Assembly (NCBI GenBank): GCA_029962745.1
Contig: JAPZVO010000100.1
Location: forward strand, 30,701-94,700
DNA from: Echinometra lucunter
Taxonomy: Eukaryota; Echinodermata; Echinoidea; Camarodonta; Echinometridae
Reading direction: 5' to 3'
Length of the DNA stretch: 64,000 nucleotides
The translations under genes and the position numbers were made by a program. Below the pieces are notes generated by a model that had not been told where the DNA came from, ran no database searches, and saw only the letters and a program-made list of their open reading frames with translations. Position 1 is the first letter of the stretch; each line of letters starts with the position of its first letter. Shown piece by piece: positions 51,701 through 58,994 of the stretch.

Positions 51701-54700
51701 ACTCGGCCTCTGAGACACGAGACATTTTCCCTTAAAGACAGAGACCGAGACCGAGACCAAGACATTAGTGTCCAAGACATAAATACATAATCACTGTCTC
51801 GAGACCAAGACATGATTTAAGACACCCAACTTATGACCTTCATGACCTTTTACTTTGTGACCCAAAAATCTATGAGGTCATTGTCCCTCCCATGTATGCA
51901 GACATGAGCCAAGTTTAAAGTTGATCCATCAAATGCCTCTCAAGTTATCATGAAAATGGGACGGACAGTCGTATGCAAAAGTTTTTCATGGTAATCAAGA
52001 CAAGTTTAAAGATTTTTCAGAAGTTCAAAAGCAAGGGAGCAAAGCGAGCAAGCTGGTCACGAGGGTGCTTTTGCATTTGTAAAAGCGAAATTAAAGAATT
52101 TCAATTAGAGCACACTTTCCAATTCCATTCCAAATTCTCTGTAAAGTAATGTAAGTTTTCAAAATTTCTGAGGGGTCAACTGTGTATGGCCATGCACGTA
52201 CAGATGTCCCGAAAACATAATGCCTCCAGCACCCACCTACATGTATGGTGGGCGGAGGCATAAAAATGTAATTGACCAGAAATCCAAGACCTTTTTTTTT
52301 CCATACACTTCAGTGTAAACTGAAAGGCATACTCAGGTAAAGTTTTTAAAGTGGCAGTCTTCAATAATAGATATCTTGATAATAAAATTTCATACTTCTC
52401 AACCTTTATATTCCTGGATGTTTATTTATATCCTTCTGAACATCTTTACATAACACAAACACTGGAATTTAACAGTTTATTACCATGCCTCTTAACTATC
52501 ACTTTTCAATATCTGAATCAACCAAACGTAATATGAATGGGAGAAGATTTCCATGACATACCAAATCTTGGCATATGGTAGAATATTTAAAAAAATTACT
52601 TACCTTGCATGACTTCAAAAGCGATTGCATCAAAAGCTGTGCCTGCATTGTCTTGAGACGTCACAGCAGGGCCTGTATAACAGTTGATATCATAAACAGT
52701 GAGGTTAATGATAGCTAAAAAAAATCCTGACAACCCAGGTCTGAGGTCCGGGGGCCCACCCAGGGCATCTGGCTGGGTCAAGGGGCAAAGTCCTTTGTGG
52801 GGTCAGAGACAGAGATCAAAAGCACATCACATCATAAACAAAAACAATAAAACACCAAGATCGGTATAGGCAACAACCATTGCAATAATATTTCCAAATC
52901 TACTTTTCTTCGGAAATCCTTATTTTGGAAATTTGGTCCTGATTGTGGATCATGTTAACAAGATCTATTTTTGGGGGAAAAAAAAAACCATGCAAACATT
53001 TACTTTCATTTCTAAAAAATTGTGTTAGCACAAAATTAATGTACAGAAAAATTTTCATTTATATCTTATTTATTTGTAAAACTGATAGATCTTAAGTTTA
53101 TGTTCGTAATGACCTGTAATTCCTCCTCATATATGAATTTAAGAAAATGACCAATTTCACTTAATGTCATGAAACCTCTGCTTCCAAATTGTGATTAATT
53201 ATCAATGCTGGAGGAAAACAATATGCAATAAAAGTGAAATTTGACCTATTTTCATTGAAGATTTTTATGTAAATTACTGTAAGTTATTGCATAAAACATA
53301 TAATCAGGAATCAACAACTAACATGAACCTACATGTAGTATGCCTAATTTAAATATCCGACAATGCACAGAGCAATGACAAAGCCCGAAACTTTCTTCTT
53401 ATTTGCATACTTTGCTCATCTCTTTTGCTTAAAAAAAAAAATTAAAAAAAAAAATCCATTAAATTCATACCAACTCCCCAAGAAGGCTTCTCATACATTT
53501 AAGCAAAGAAATCAATTGAATTTTAGCAAAAAAGGGGCTTTTTCATTCCATTTACTCCATTTAGCAAGAACATTCAATTAAAGGGAATAGGATTATTGAT
53601 ATCTTCATATACACCAGTAATAATATTCATAAATAGTATAAATGATATTCTATGCCCCCCCAAAAAAGAGCTTACTTCTTAATTTCAACATGGTGATATT
53701 TTGTTCTTACTTTTGTGTTCATTCCAATGTGAATCAATATGTATAATTTTCAAAAATCAGAAAAACCCTTCCAAAACATGAGTTCCTTGGCAATGGATCA
53801 AATTTAGCATATGACACACGTCAAAATTGCGTTTAGGATCAGCACATGAACTGAATTCTTTCATGTCTTCTCATGATGAAAATGTGAAATTTCATAAAAA
53901 ATTATGACATGAGGTGACCACTTCCTGTGGACATGTAGGGAATTTCGCTAAAGCATGAATGAAGGATTTCCACTGAATTTTAGCGTACATGTACATGTTC
54001 CTTACTCATATGTTCAGCTTTTGCTCCAGCAACCATCGAGGTGTCAGTTGCAAGGCTGTAATACAAAATCTTGTCTAGGAGTGGGATGTCCCTTAAGCTC
54101 ACCTTCATTTTGTTGCGCCTTTTTGTGGCTTCGGACTCTCTCCTTCGAAGTATGTGGGATTAGTCCCGTGACAGGATTCCTCCCTGGATAATACCAGACT
54201 GTATCTGTTTTCTTCTTTCTTTTCAGGCCAAGGTTACTTTCCAGTTGCTCACTGACTAATGCTCTGAATTCATCAGAACCCCAATTGTCATCCTGTCCAG
54301 GAATCGTCCTTCTGTAGCTTTTCCTTTTGGCTAAAATATAGTACCGGTAGTGAGAAATAAATGATAGCAACAAGAGTAATTTGAAGCAGAAGTGGTAACT
54401 GAAGAATGTAGGAATTCAAATTGATCATAGTAAGATTAGTGAGTACACATGTTTGCACAATACTTGTATTTCTTTACTTTACAATTGGCAGAAGTCCAAA
54501 AACAATAAATAGCAAGATAGAAAATTTAAGTGCCCACAGTAGATATTATGCCTCCACCTTAAAGTGGATCATCCCTCGTCTAGTTTCATTTTCATATACA
54601 TGTAAATGTATTAAAACATTTGAGTAAATCACAAAAAGCCTTAAGCTCAAACTTTTCAACCCAATTTTAATGGGGTGATCTTTTCATGGTCATATATTGC

Positions 54701-56260
54701 AAAATTTATGTCTGCGATTTTTCATTATGATATCATGCAATGCTCTTACAATTTCAAGATAACATGACAAAAAGAAATTAAAAATATTTAACTGTGACCT
54801 TTGACCTCCTGACCACACAATTTCATCAGAGATATGTTTTTGGGCAAGCAATTCTCAAAGCAACTTGCCCAATGGGCAATGGGCAAGCAGGAAGAAAAGT
54901 TTTGGTAGAGCCCTGTACAATATTTTTTCCCTAATTGCTATCAAAAGCTGACCTTTTGTTATTTTCCCTATGAAATTATGCTTTTCAATAACTGTTGTTC
55001 AGTTATGATGTACCTATTCAACACAAATGTATATGTACCTACATGTATTCAATGCAATAGCTCAGAAAAATATCAAAAAAGAACAAGCGTGTTTTTTTTT
55101 TTTTTTTTTTTTTTAAATATAGCTTTTTCCCGGTCAATTTCATACTTCTTCCATTCCAATTCATGAACATGCATTCAATTTCACGCAACTCTCACCCACA
55201 AAGAGATATATGGGCTTTCAAATTCACAATCCGATCGATCAATTTCATTTATGGGCGCTCTTATTTCCTTTCCGTAAAATCAAAATCATGCATATGCGTT
55301 CAATTTCCAAATGTGAGCATTGTATTTCCTACTTGTGCGTCCAAATTCACCAATTAGTCGCGATGACGCTGTTTGGGGCGTTCAATTTCATTTTCAGGCG
55401 AGAAATTTCCTACTTCGTGCACTCAATTTAGTGCGGAAGATAAAAAGGGGTTATGAGGTAGAGAGGGGGGACGAGCGTTAGTTGTTTTTGATAAACGAAC
55501 ACACGCCGAAAAAGGATTAGTCAAAATAACTATTGTGTTGGTGCATTATTGTCCGACTTAAATTTTGGTACAGACTGATCTATATGATGGTCACGATGAC
55601 CTACCAATCATTTGTTAAAAGTCAATGTACTAAATTTTGGTTGATTTTGAATATTTTTTTTATTCAGACACATATTTGCCAACACATTGGTTATTTTGAC
55701 CAATCCCTTTTTTAAATAATGTATACAACCTAACCGCACACCCTTCACCCCTAACACACACACAATCCCATTTTCGTAGGCTACTGTATAGTATGCTAAT
55801 TGTTTTTTAAAGGTTCTATATTGTTCTGAATTTGTATCCACTTACATGTACAATGATATCCATAATTACATACCATGGAGGATGTGAATACACAAAGATA
55901 GGAAGAAAACTCCGATGAGAGTCAAAGTGTTGAGTTTCAAATTGTCGACCTGCATATAGATCATCTTCAGGAACTGAGGTAAAACTGAACATAAACTGTT
56001 TAGGTTTACACTAATACAATTGGAAGAGAAGACATCAAAATATTCAGTTTTACCTCAGTTTCTGAAGATGATCTAATTAAAGGTTGAAGATTTGAAACTC
56101 AACACTATTATGACAATGATGGCTCTCGTTGAAGTTTTCTTCCTATCTTTGTACATGTATATTTACAATGATATCATGTCCTTATATGTTCATGTATACT
56201 TCAATACTTTAACAATAACGACAAAATTTCTAACTTACCCTCCTTGGTGATGCCACCCAT
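27548..56260 (-). CDS. KDZ (Kyakuja-Dileera-Zisupton) transposase-family protein, 17 coding exons, about 900 aa
   Basis: Seen: minus-strand exons 56260-56239, 54330-54103, 52672-52604, 49971-49897, 48066-47740, 46639-46535, 44904-44669, 41171-40993, 39873-39768, 39036-38686, 37274-37157, 36480-36389, 35047-34927, 33257-33132, 30823-30668, 29513-29314 and 27739-27548 join in frame to 2703 nt. Residues 191-225 form a cysteine/histidine cluster, with more CxxC pairs at 252/255 and 287/290. CPAC (388-391) precedes HVDGNF (D401). DECG (473) leads to CRH; DVICRYW carries D521; HAKAH..CQ covers 557-566; GEEMEQFFS follows (E583-E586). Known: these motifs in this order typify KDZ transposases, RNase H-fold DDE enzymes of DNA transposons found with cysteine clusters. 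Inference: D401, D521 and one of E583-E586 are the catalytic acids. The C-terminal part is Lys/Glu-rich with an SDDSETESDEE tail. No flanking terminal repeats were identified, so live transposon versus domesticated host gene is open. The family call is strong; the donor of exon 7 and the start are the weak points. Confidence 0.88.
28030..28165 (+). repeat. Dispersed repeat family D fragment
   Basis: GTGATTTTGAATAAATTTGTATAAATTA and AGAAGTTCTATGTAGGTCTACC match units in the 41690-43760 block. In the last intron of the KDZ gene. Confidence 0.55.
29314..29513 (-). CDS. KDZ gene, coding exon 16: coiled coil
   Basis: Encodes a heptad-like segment (VDLFILQQRLEEEEKLLKKE) followed by EMRNVLLYYQDIIASLQEE and GRRWPNM. 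Family-typical C-terminal coiled coil. Acceptor TGTCATTAG, donor GAG|GTATAT, phase 0 end. Confidence 0.85.
30668..30823 (-). CDS. KDZ gene, coding exon 15
   Basis: Encodes QRVKLRRKNEVERLKIKDLL, then TGGTIHSVESVVDGIFPWH. The lysine/arginine-rich helix plus a DG.FPW motif fits the C-terminal half of animal KDZ proteins. Acceptor TTATACAG, donor G|GTACTT, phase 1 on both sides. Confidence 0.82.
31530..32070 (+). repeat. Intronic repeat family E, copy 1
   Basis: Shares GTTGCCAAGGAAAC, CTGGGTACCCACTT..GTCAAAATGACGTC.AAGTGGGTACC, ATAATACATATTGTACAGTC and ATACTAGTATATAGTAG with 33918-34460. The GGGTACCCACTTCGA region is itself palindromic. Confidence 0.75.
33132..33257 (-). CDS. KDZ gene, coding exon 14
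   Basis: Encodes GIGFEADVGEESSDTQRRRL and a basic helix ending IAVSKMA. Acceptor TTCTTTTTAG, donor G|GTAAAT, phase 1 on both sides. Confidence 0.8.
33918..34540 (+). repeat. Intronic repeat family E, copy 2
   Basis: Parallel copy of 31530-32070 in the neighbouring intron, followed by a partial third copy (TTACAATTCTATTCTCGATCA and TACCATTGTGTA occur at both about 34230 and 34485). Confidence 0.75.
34927..35047 (-). CDS. KDZ gene, coding exon 13
   Basis: Phase-0 start (TMADKNACAEELTSTVNLL) and phase-1 end at AAAG|GTTTGA, a moderate donor. Amphipathic, charged segment with predicted helix, no metal-binding motif. Confidence 0.78.
36389..36480 (-). CDS. KDZ gene, coding exon 12
   Basis: Encodes AREDTITEHVFFWNERKSRN and ends LLLSKRYVK, the helix following the catalytic glutamate in KDZ proteins. 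Acceptor AATTACAG, donor AAG|GTAAAT, phase 0 end. Confidence 0.88.
36590..37075. other. Intron sequence with repeat character, no exon
   Basis: GTGCCAAATTTCATGAGCA, CTTTTGCAAAATTATGCC and CTTGCATATCTTCATCTCAAG resemble the segment near 31400-31560 (CTTGCACATCTTCATCGCAAG). Open frames on both strands here show no protein motif. Confidence 0.5.
37157..37274 (-). CDS. KDZ gene, coding exon 11: GEE.EQ motif
   Basis: Residues 567-605: VLWGGRNQPGAGAGAGEEME then QFFSYLSRLGSTTKNMSAD. This matches the KDZ block with a glycine-rich loop followed by E..E.FFS and carries the presumed catalytic glutamate (E583-E586). Acceptor GATGTTAG, donor G|GTAAAA, phase 1 end. Confidence 0.92.
37531..37922 (+). repeat. 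Dispersed repeat family A, copy 3, in KDZ intron
   Basis: Preceded by AGATGAATCCTCGACC, starting TTTAGGCCTCCGCC and ending CTATGGTGGGCGGAATCATAA. Two interior units with TGACCTTTGACC motifs. Followed by a degenerate ACT/AAT simple-repeat tract to about 38025. Confidence 0.75.
38309..38490. mobile_element. 182-bp fold-back MITE-like element
   Basis: GGGGCCCGTTGCAGAAAACT and the inverse (AGTTTTATGCAATGGGCCCC) bound near-complementary arms through ACTGGATTTCGATTGGCTGTTGAG/CTCAACAGC. In an intron of the KDZ gene; no coding capacity. Confidence 0.8.
38686..39036 (-). CDS. KDZ gene, coding exon 10: catalytic core
   Basis: Residues 450-566, the most diagnostic exon. It holds LDECGLEVVGCRHS (the D.TG.F..CRH motif of KDZ), MFTGEQYGFPHYL, QDVICRYWPW (D521, presumed second catalytic acid, equivalent to the YD..C motif) and SVMHAKAHDWACQ, the conserved H..H...CQ motif. 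Acceptor TTATTTGTAG, donor CAG|GTACGT. Confidence 0.92.
39768..39873 (-). CDS. KDZ gene, coding exon 9
   Basis: Begins inside the Arg codon split after exon 8 and encodes GIRRPYYEGIFIVPNEAVAR through SQPK. This is the spacer after the DGNF strand. Acceptor CTTCTTTCAG, donor AAG|GTATAC, phase 0 end. Confidence 0.82.
40110..40230. repeat. Degenerate ATA/ATG/ACA microsatellite
   Basis: Imperfect AAT/ACA/ATG tract in a KDZ intron. The poly-Ile frame across it is an artefact. Confidence 0.85.
40993..41171 (-). CDS. KDZ gene, coding exon 8: CPAC...DGNF core motif
   Basis: Residues 355-413. DQPINKTVLSRALTEFRFSR leads to CPAC (388-391) and HVDGNFKVYRYSKVP. In KDZ families the DGNF aspartate (D401 here) lies on the first strand of the RNase H fold and is the presumed first catalytic acid. 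Acceptor CTTTCTTCAG, donor AG|GTAAAT. Confidence 0.88.
41690..42430 (+). repeat. Dispersed repeat family D, tandem units
   Basis: Four diverged units of roughly 120-180 bp: GTAGAAGTTC.GT, a CATGTAGCTCTACCAGATGAAA block, AAAATCGGTCAACAA, then TTTTGGAATA.AATTTGCATAAATT. A further block lies at 43460-43760. Confidence 0.65.
43460..43855 (+). repeat. Dispersed repeat family D, second block
   Basis: AGAACTTCTGTATACC, TTTTAGAATACAATTTACATAAAT and AGAAGTTCTGTGTACCTCATG units, with an A-rich stretch at 43648-43690 and an A run at 43977-43992. Same intron as 41690-42430. Confidence 0.6.
44669..44904 (-). CDS. KDZ gene, coding exon 7 (3' boundary uncertain)
   Basis: Encodes GRRCIPRKELSCRHCGSV, a third cysteine pair, then NEFWPGSVCHVTYIFSFDVL and NMPGTSLASIAKAFQDVDES, all typical of the KDZ region before the catalytic core. 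The frame meets a TAG at 44662-44660. Only weak phase-0 donors precede it: TCA|GTTGAG (used here) or GAT|GTGGAT (end at 44681). Either joins exon 8 in frame. The acceptor has a strong pyrimidine tract. Confidence 0.75.
44985..45200 (+). repeat. Dispersed repeat family A, fragment
   Basis: Contains GAAGTTGATCCATCAAATGG, TGACCTCTATGACCTTTGACC and AATTCAAGTTGATCCGTC units without the terminal inverted repeats. Truncated copy overlapping no exon (the exon starts at 44904). Confidence 0.6.
46310..46495 (+). repeat. Dispersed repeat family B fragment
   Basis: TGACTTCCGACCCCCAAATTACACTGAGG through ATTATGGACGGACG to GATCCCTTAGTCTCACTCTG. Only the 3' end of the family is present. Confidence 0.65.
46535..46639 (-). 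CDS. KDZ gene, coding exon 6
   Basis: Residues 241-275, including FIKCRQCNKEDPP, a further CxxC zinc-binding pair (C252, C255) continuing the cluster of exon 5. Acceptor ACAAAACAG, donor G|GTAAGC, phase 1 on both sides. Confidence 0.78.
47740..48066 (-). CDS. KDZ gene, coding exon 5: cysteine cluster
   Basis: Residues 132-240. The cysteine/histidine series C191, C194, C199, C203, C206, C211, C214, H219 and H225 resembles the zinc-chelating CxC clusters found N-terminal to KDZ transposases and is also B-box-like in spacing. It is followed by GWKDGYFSRLP, matching the usual W.G.FF run after that cluster. Donor GTGAGT, acceptor TTTGCAAAG. Confidence 0.85.
48600..49035 (+). mobile_element. Possible retroelement 3' end with (ACTGA)n tail
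   Basis: Pyrimidine-rich sequence and TTTCTCTTTCCTCTC-type text, then an AT-rich stretch finishing in AACTGAACTGAACTAAACTGAAC at 49012-49035, a tail type typical of CR1-like LINEs. No coding remnant seen. Confidence 0.3.
49897..49971 (-). CDS. KDZ gene, coding exon 4
   Basis: A 75-nt exon, phase 1 on both sides, encoding a Ser/His/Glu-rich linker (DVSSVEEACQSHSSHHAEPA). The donor G|GTACAA and the acceptor (CACATCAAG) are moderate. It fits between exons 3 and 5 without disturbing frame. Confidence 0.6.
50085..50460. other. Intronic segment with repeated GAGACGTCTC-type motifs
   Basis: GGAGATGTCGCCACGACG, GGAGATGTCTCTGAGAG, GGGGAGACGTCTCTGAGG and GACTCCCCAGAGACC recur in both senses over 200 bp. 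Probably a dispersed repeat; no exon signals. Confidence 0.4.
51830..52263 (+). repeat. Dispersed repeat family A, copy interrupted by foreign sequence
   Basis: Starts with CTTCATGACCTTTTACTTTGTGACC and keeps the AGCCAAGTTTAAAGTTGATC unit. It is broken after GGGACGGACAG (about 51968), and family sequence resumes about 230 bp later at GATGTCCCGAAAACATAATG, ending GGTGGGCGGAGGCATAA. The intervening segment is not family A. Confidence 0.6.
52604..52672 (-). CDS. KDZ gene, coding exon 3
   Basis: A 69-nt exon bounded by acceptor TTATACAG and donor G|GTAAGT, phase 1 on both sides. It encodes a short linker (PAVTSQDNAGTAFDAIAFE region). The excellent splice sites and fitting phase support it although the peptide is not distinctive. 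Confidence 0.65.
54010..54048 (-). other. Possible alternative exon of the KDZ gene
   Basis: Between TATTACAG and GA|GTAAGG on the minus strand, one frame reads LATDTSMVAGAKAEHM. It ends in phase 1, compatible with exon 3, but its start phase does not fit exon 2. It could only serve as an alternative start exon (ATG at about 54033). Low confidence. Confidence 0.2.
54103..54330 (-). CDS. KDZ gene, coding exon 2
   Basis: Residues 8-83: a basic, polar N-terminal segment beginning AKRKSYRRTIPGQDDNW. Acceptor TATATTTTAG, donor G|GTGAGC, phase 1 on both sides. Not catalytic; the role of this region in KDZ proteins is not known to me. Confidence 0.75.
55160..55440 (+). repeat. Repeat with inverted partner at 56580-56820
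   Basis: Strings such as TTCAAATTCACAATCCGATCG, ATCAATTTCATTTATGGGC and GCGTTCAATTTCC recur as inverse diverged text at 56580-56820. Together they flank the first-exon region of the KDZ gene. Confidence 0.55.
55845..56180. mobile_element. Fold-back element next to the KDZ first coding exon
   Basis: Left arm (ATGATATCC ... CAAAGATAGGAAGAAAACT ... GTGTTGAGTTTCAAAT ... GATCATCTTCAG.AACTGAGGTAAAACTGAA) is inverted at 56040-56180 with moderate divergence. It ends about 60 bp from exon 1. Confidence 0.7.
56239..56260 (-). CDS. KDZ gene, coding exon 1 (start codon)
   Basis: Encodes MGGITKE and ends in phase 1 at a strong GTAAGT donor. This phase matches the acceptor of exon 2. The open frame continues upstream to an AG at 56288, so the exon may extend to 56287 as 5' UTR or extra coding sequence. 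Confidence 0.6.
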
Positions 56261-56579
56261 AAAAAGACAACACCTCAACACTAACCACTAAGCGTCAATT
56301 TGACTGACAAGCAATATGATCTCAAAAACTCTCATGTGAAAGCCTAAATAAACAGCAATATGAAATGTTCATAATTTCCATGTTACCAGTTTCAATGGAA
56401 GCATTTATGGCATTATACCTAAAACACTGGACTTAAGCATGATAATTATGGCAAATGTCTTGATAAAGAAGCCCAATTTATTCAAAACTACAATGTAAGT
56501 GAAGAACACCCACATTGACCCCAAGCTAACTATGATTCTTTTAAACTGAATGCACTTATTTGGAACTTGCTTGCCTTTT

Positions 56580-56820
56580 CATGAATATGAATGACCAAGG
56601 AGATTCAGTCGCCGACTTGAAATGAATTTGATTGCCCATTTATCAAAAAGCATGCTCCTACTTTGAATTTGAATGGCCCAAATGAACAATTGATTGCTCG
56701 GATAGTGAATCTGAATGATCCAATTTGAATTTGAAAGCCGCTTCAGAGCTGCGAGCGTGAAATGCGGGAAATTCAATGATCGGAATATGAACTTGAATGA
56801 CAAAATCATGAAATTGACTG
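56580..56820 (-). repeat. Inverted partner of 55160-55440
   Basis: Repeated TTGAATGACC.AA, TGAATTTGAATGGCCCAAATG and TGAATCTGAATGATCC. An open frame of 76 codons across it is repeat-derived. Confidence 0.55.
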
Positions 56821-56997
56821 CGAAAACCTATAATAAATAAATAACGATACAGTGATCACTTCTAATATATATTGGGATTATGAAAAAAGTTCCTGCATTA
56901 GAAAAAAAAAAATTGATTTCAAAGAAGAACAAGTGGAATGCCCCTACTAGGTACTCACATACATGAATATGTAGGAATTAAAGTGGCCAGAATGTCA

Positions 56998-57022
56998 TAA
57001 TAATAATAATAATAACAATAAC

Positions 57023-57092
<70 letters not shown>
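56998..57092. repeat. (AAT)n microsatellite
   Basis: About 95 bp of AAT with two AAC interruptions. Confidence 0.95.
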
Positions 57093-57199
57093 TTAATATA
57101 ATGCAATTGTATTGCGCCGTCGACCTAGTAATACTATTCCGAGGTGTGGACAATACAGTATGTAGATCAAAAAAAATAATACTGAATTTGATCTTCTGA

Positions 57200-58010
57200 T
57201 AATATTTTCATCAAATTAGACCTTTCACCTCAAGTTTGTGAACTAAAATTATCCCACATTATTCCTGATACTTGATGACCCTTGGAGGCAAATTTTTTGA
57301 AATTTAAACAATTACTTTTGCAATGAAGGTGAAAATCAGAAAACTTAACCTGAAGGATAAGTTTTTGAATCATTTTTTAATCAACTGACATCAGATGACC
57401 ATTGACTTTGACTTAGTGACCTGAAATTAGTTCCACATGGTCTTTCATACTTGACAAGCCTTGTGTACCAGTTTCATGAAAATTGAACAATTGTGAAATG
57501 AGGGTGAAGTTTTTGAAACAGGATTTCAGTTTACTGACCTTAAATGACCTTTGACTATGATTTTGTGACCTAAAGTTCCTTCCACATGACCTTTGATACT
57601 TCATAAGCCTTGTCTACCCGTTCCATGAAAACTGAAGAAATTCTATTGAAATGAGGGGGAAAAATAACCGAACGTAACCTTGCGGTTATATTTTTGCAAC
57701 ATAATTTAAGTTTATTGATCTCAAATGATCTTTGACCTTGACTTTGTGACCCGAAATTCCTTCCACATGATCTTTGATACTTGATAAGCCTTGTGTACCA
57801 GTTTCATGATAATTGAACAAAGACTGTTGAAATGAAGGGGAAAAATAAAAAACTTAACCCTGCGGTTAAGTTTTAGCAACATGATTTAAGTTTATTGACC
57901 TCAAATGACTTTTGGCCTTGACTTTTGTAACCTGAAATTCCTTCCACATGATCTTTGATACTTGATAAGCCTTGTGTACAAGTTTCATGAAAATTGAACC
58001 AAAAAAAAAT
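57200..58010 (+). repeat. Dispersed repeat family C, tandem units of about 150-180 bp
   Basis: Four to five units: TGACCTTTGACTTTGACTT.GTGACC, AAATTCCTTCCACATGATCT, TTGATACTTGATAAGCCTTG, GTACCAGTTTCATGAAAATTG, AACTTAACC.TGCGGTTAAG. Resembles families A and B in the TGACCTTTGACCT motif but is otherwise distinct. Confidence 0.75.
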
Positions 58011-58729
58011 TTTCCTCAAGTTTCACTTCTTACAATATCAATCAATAATCTCTTATGAGCATTCAGCATTTATTTGCTCTGGAAGCTTTCTTGCAGTCAT
58101 ATCTTAACAAAGAAATAAAATGGACGTTTTTAATTCTTTCATTACTTTGAACCAATCAAATAATTGTCATATAAACCAAAAATATGTCTACACGTAAACA
58201 TGCAGGACAGAACCCCCTCAGCACAAAATTGAGCAGGTCAATTCTAACATAGTTCTCTGATAAATTTTACCTTTAGGCATTGTTCAATTTGTGTTAATCC
58301 TTCAGTAATCTCTCTTCAAGTCTTCAGCTGCATGCAACAATTTGGACTATCCTTGGGAAACAATTCATGAAACCAATATCAATGGCGAGACTGCAGCTCA
58401 GTTCAAGAAACCTTAACTGGCATGGGCAATGTGATGATCTCTGCGGTTCTGTACAAGTATACCAGGTACTTTTCATGTCACTGGAACAAAATCTGCCATG
58501 CCTGCAATAAAAGGTGAAAAAATAAAATTAGCCTTGAAGCCCTCTGTGGAAATTTCATGTGAGCCATGATGGTTAATTTTGGCCTGCTCTTTTGGGGAGT
58601 AAAATGATAAAGTAATGATTTATAATTCTTTCAAAGGAAAATTACCTACAAAAATGAAAAGGTATTATCATTATTGAAATCACTATATCAAACAAAGTTA
58701 TCATCTTCAGTACCATTAACGTCATACAA

Positions 58730-58930
58730 TTAATGGCAATATCGTGAAATAGACCCTGCTCCAAAATTTTTGAACGGTTTCTATGATTAGGGTTAAGGTA
58801 AGGGAGAGGTTTTGCAGTTAGGGTTATGGTTTAATGTCTAGGATTATGGTTAGGGTAAGATAAGGATGAAGTTAATGATTAGGATTACTGTGTGATGGGG
58901 CCCAACCTTACATCATGAGTAGGCCACTAC
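58730..58930 (+). repeat. Degenerate TTAGGG-containing dispersed element
   Basis: GGCAATATCGTGAAATA.ACCC.GCT.CAAAATTTTT, then degenerate TTAGGG units, then GGGCCCAACCTTACATCATGAGTAGGCC. The same flanks surround the array at 19735-19900. Confidence 0.65.
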
Positions 58931-58994
58931 GATTTCACTTACATAAATTATCATCAGACATGAAAGGAAGAGATCTGAAGTTAAAAAAAGCATA

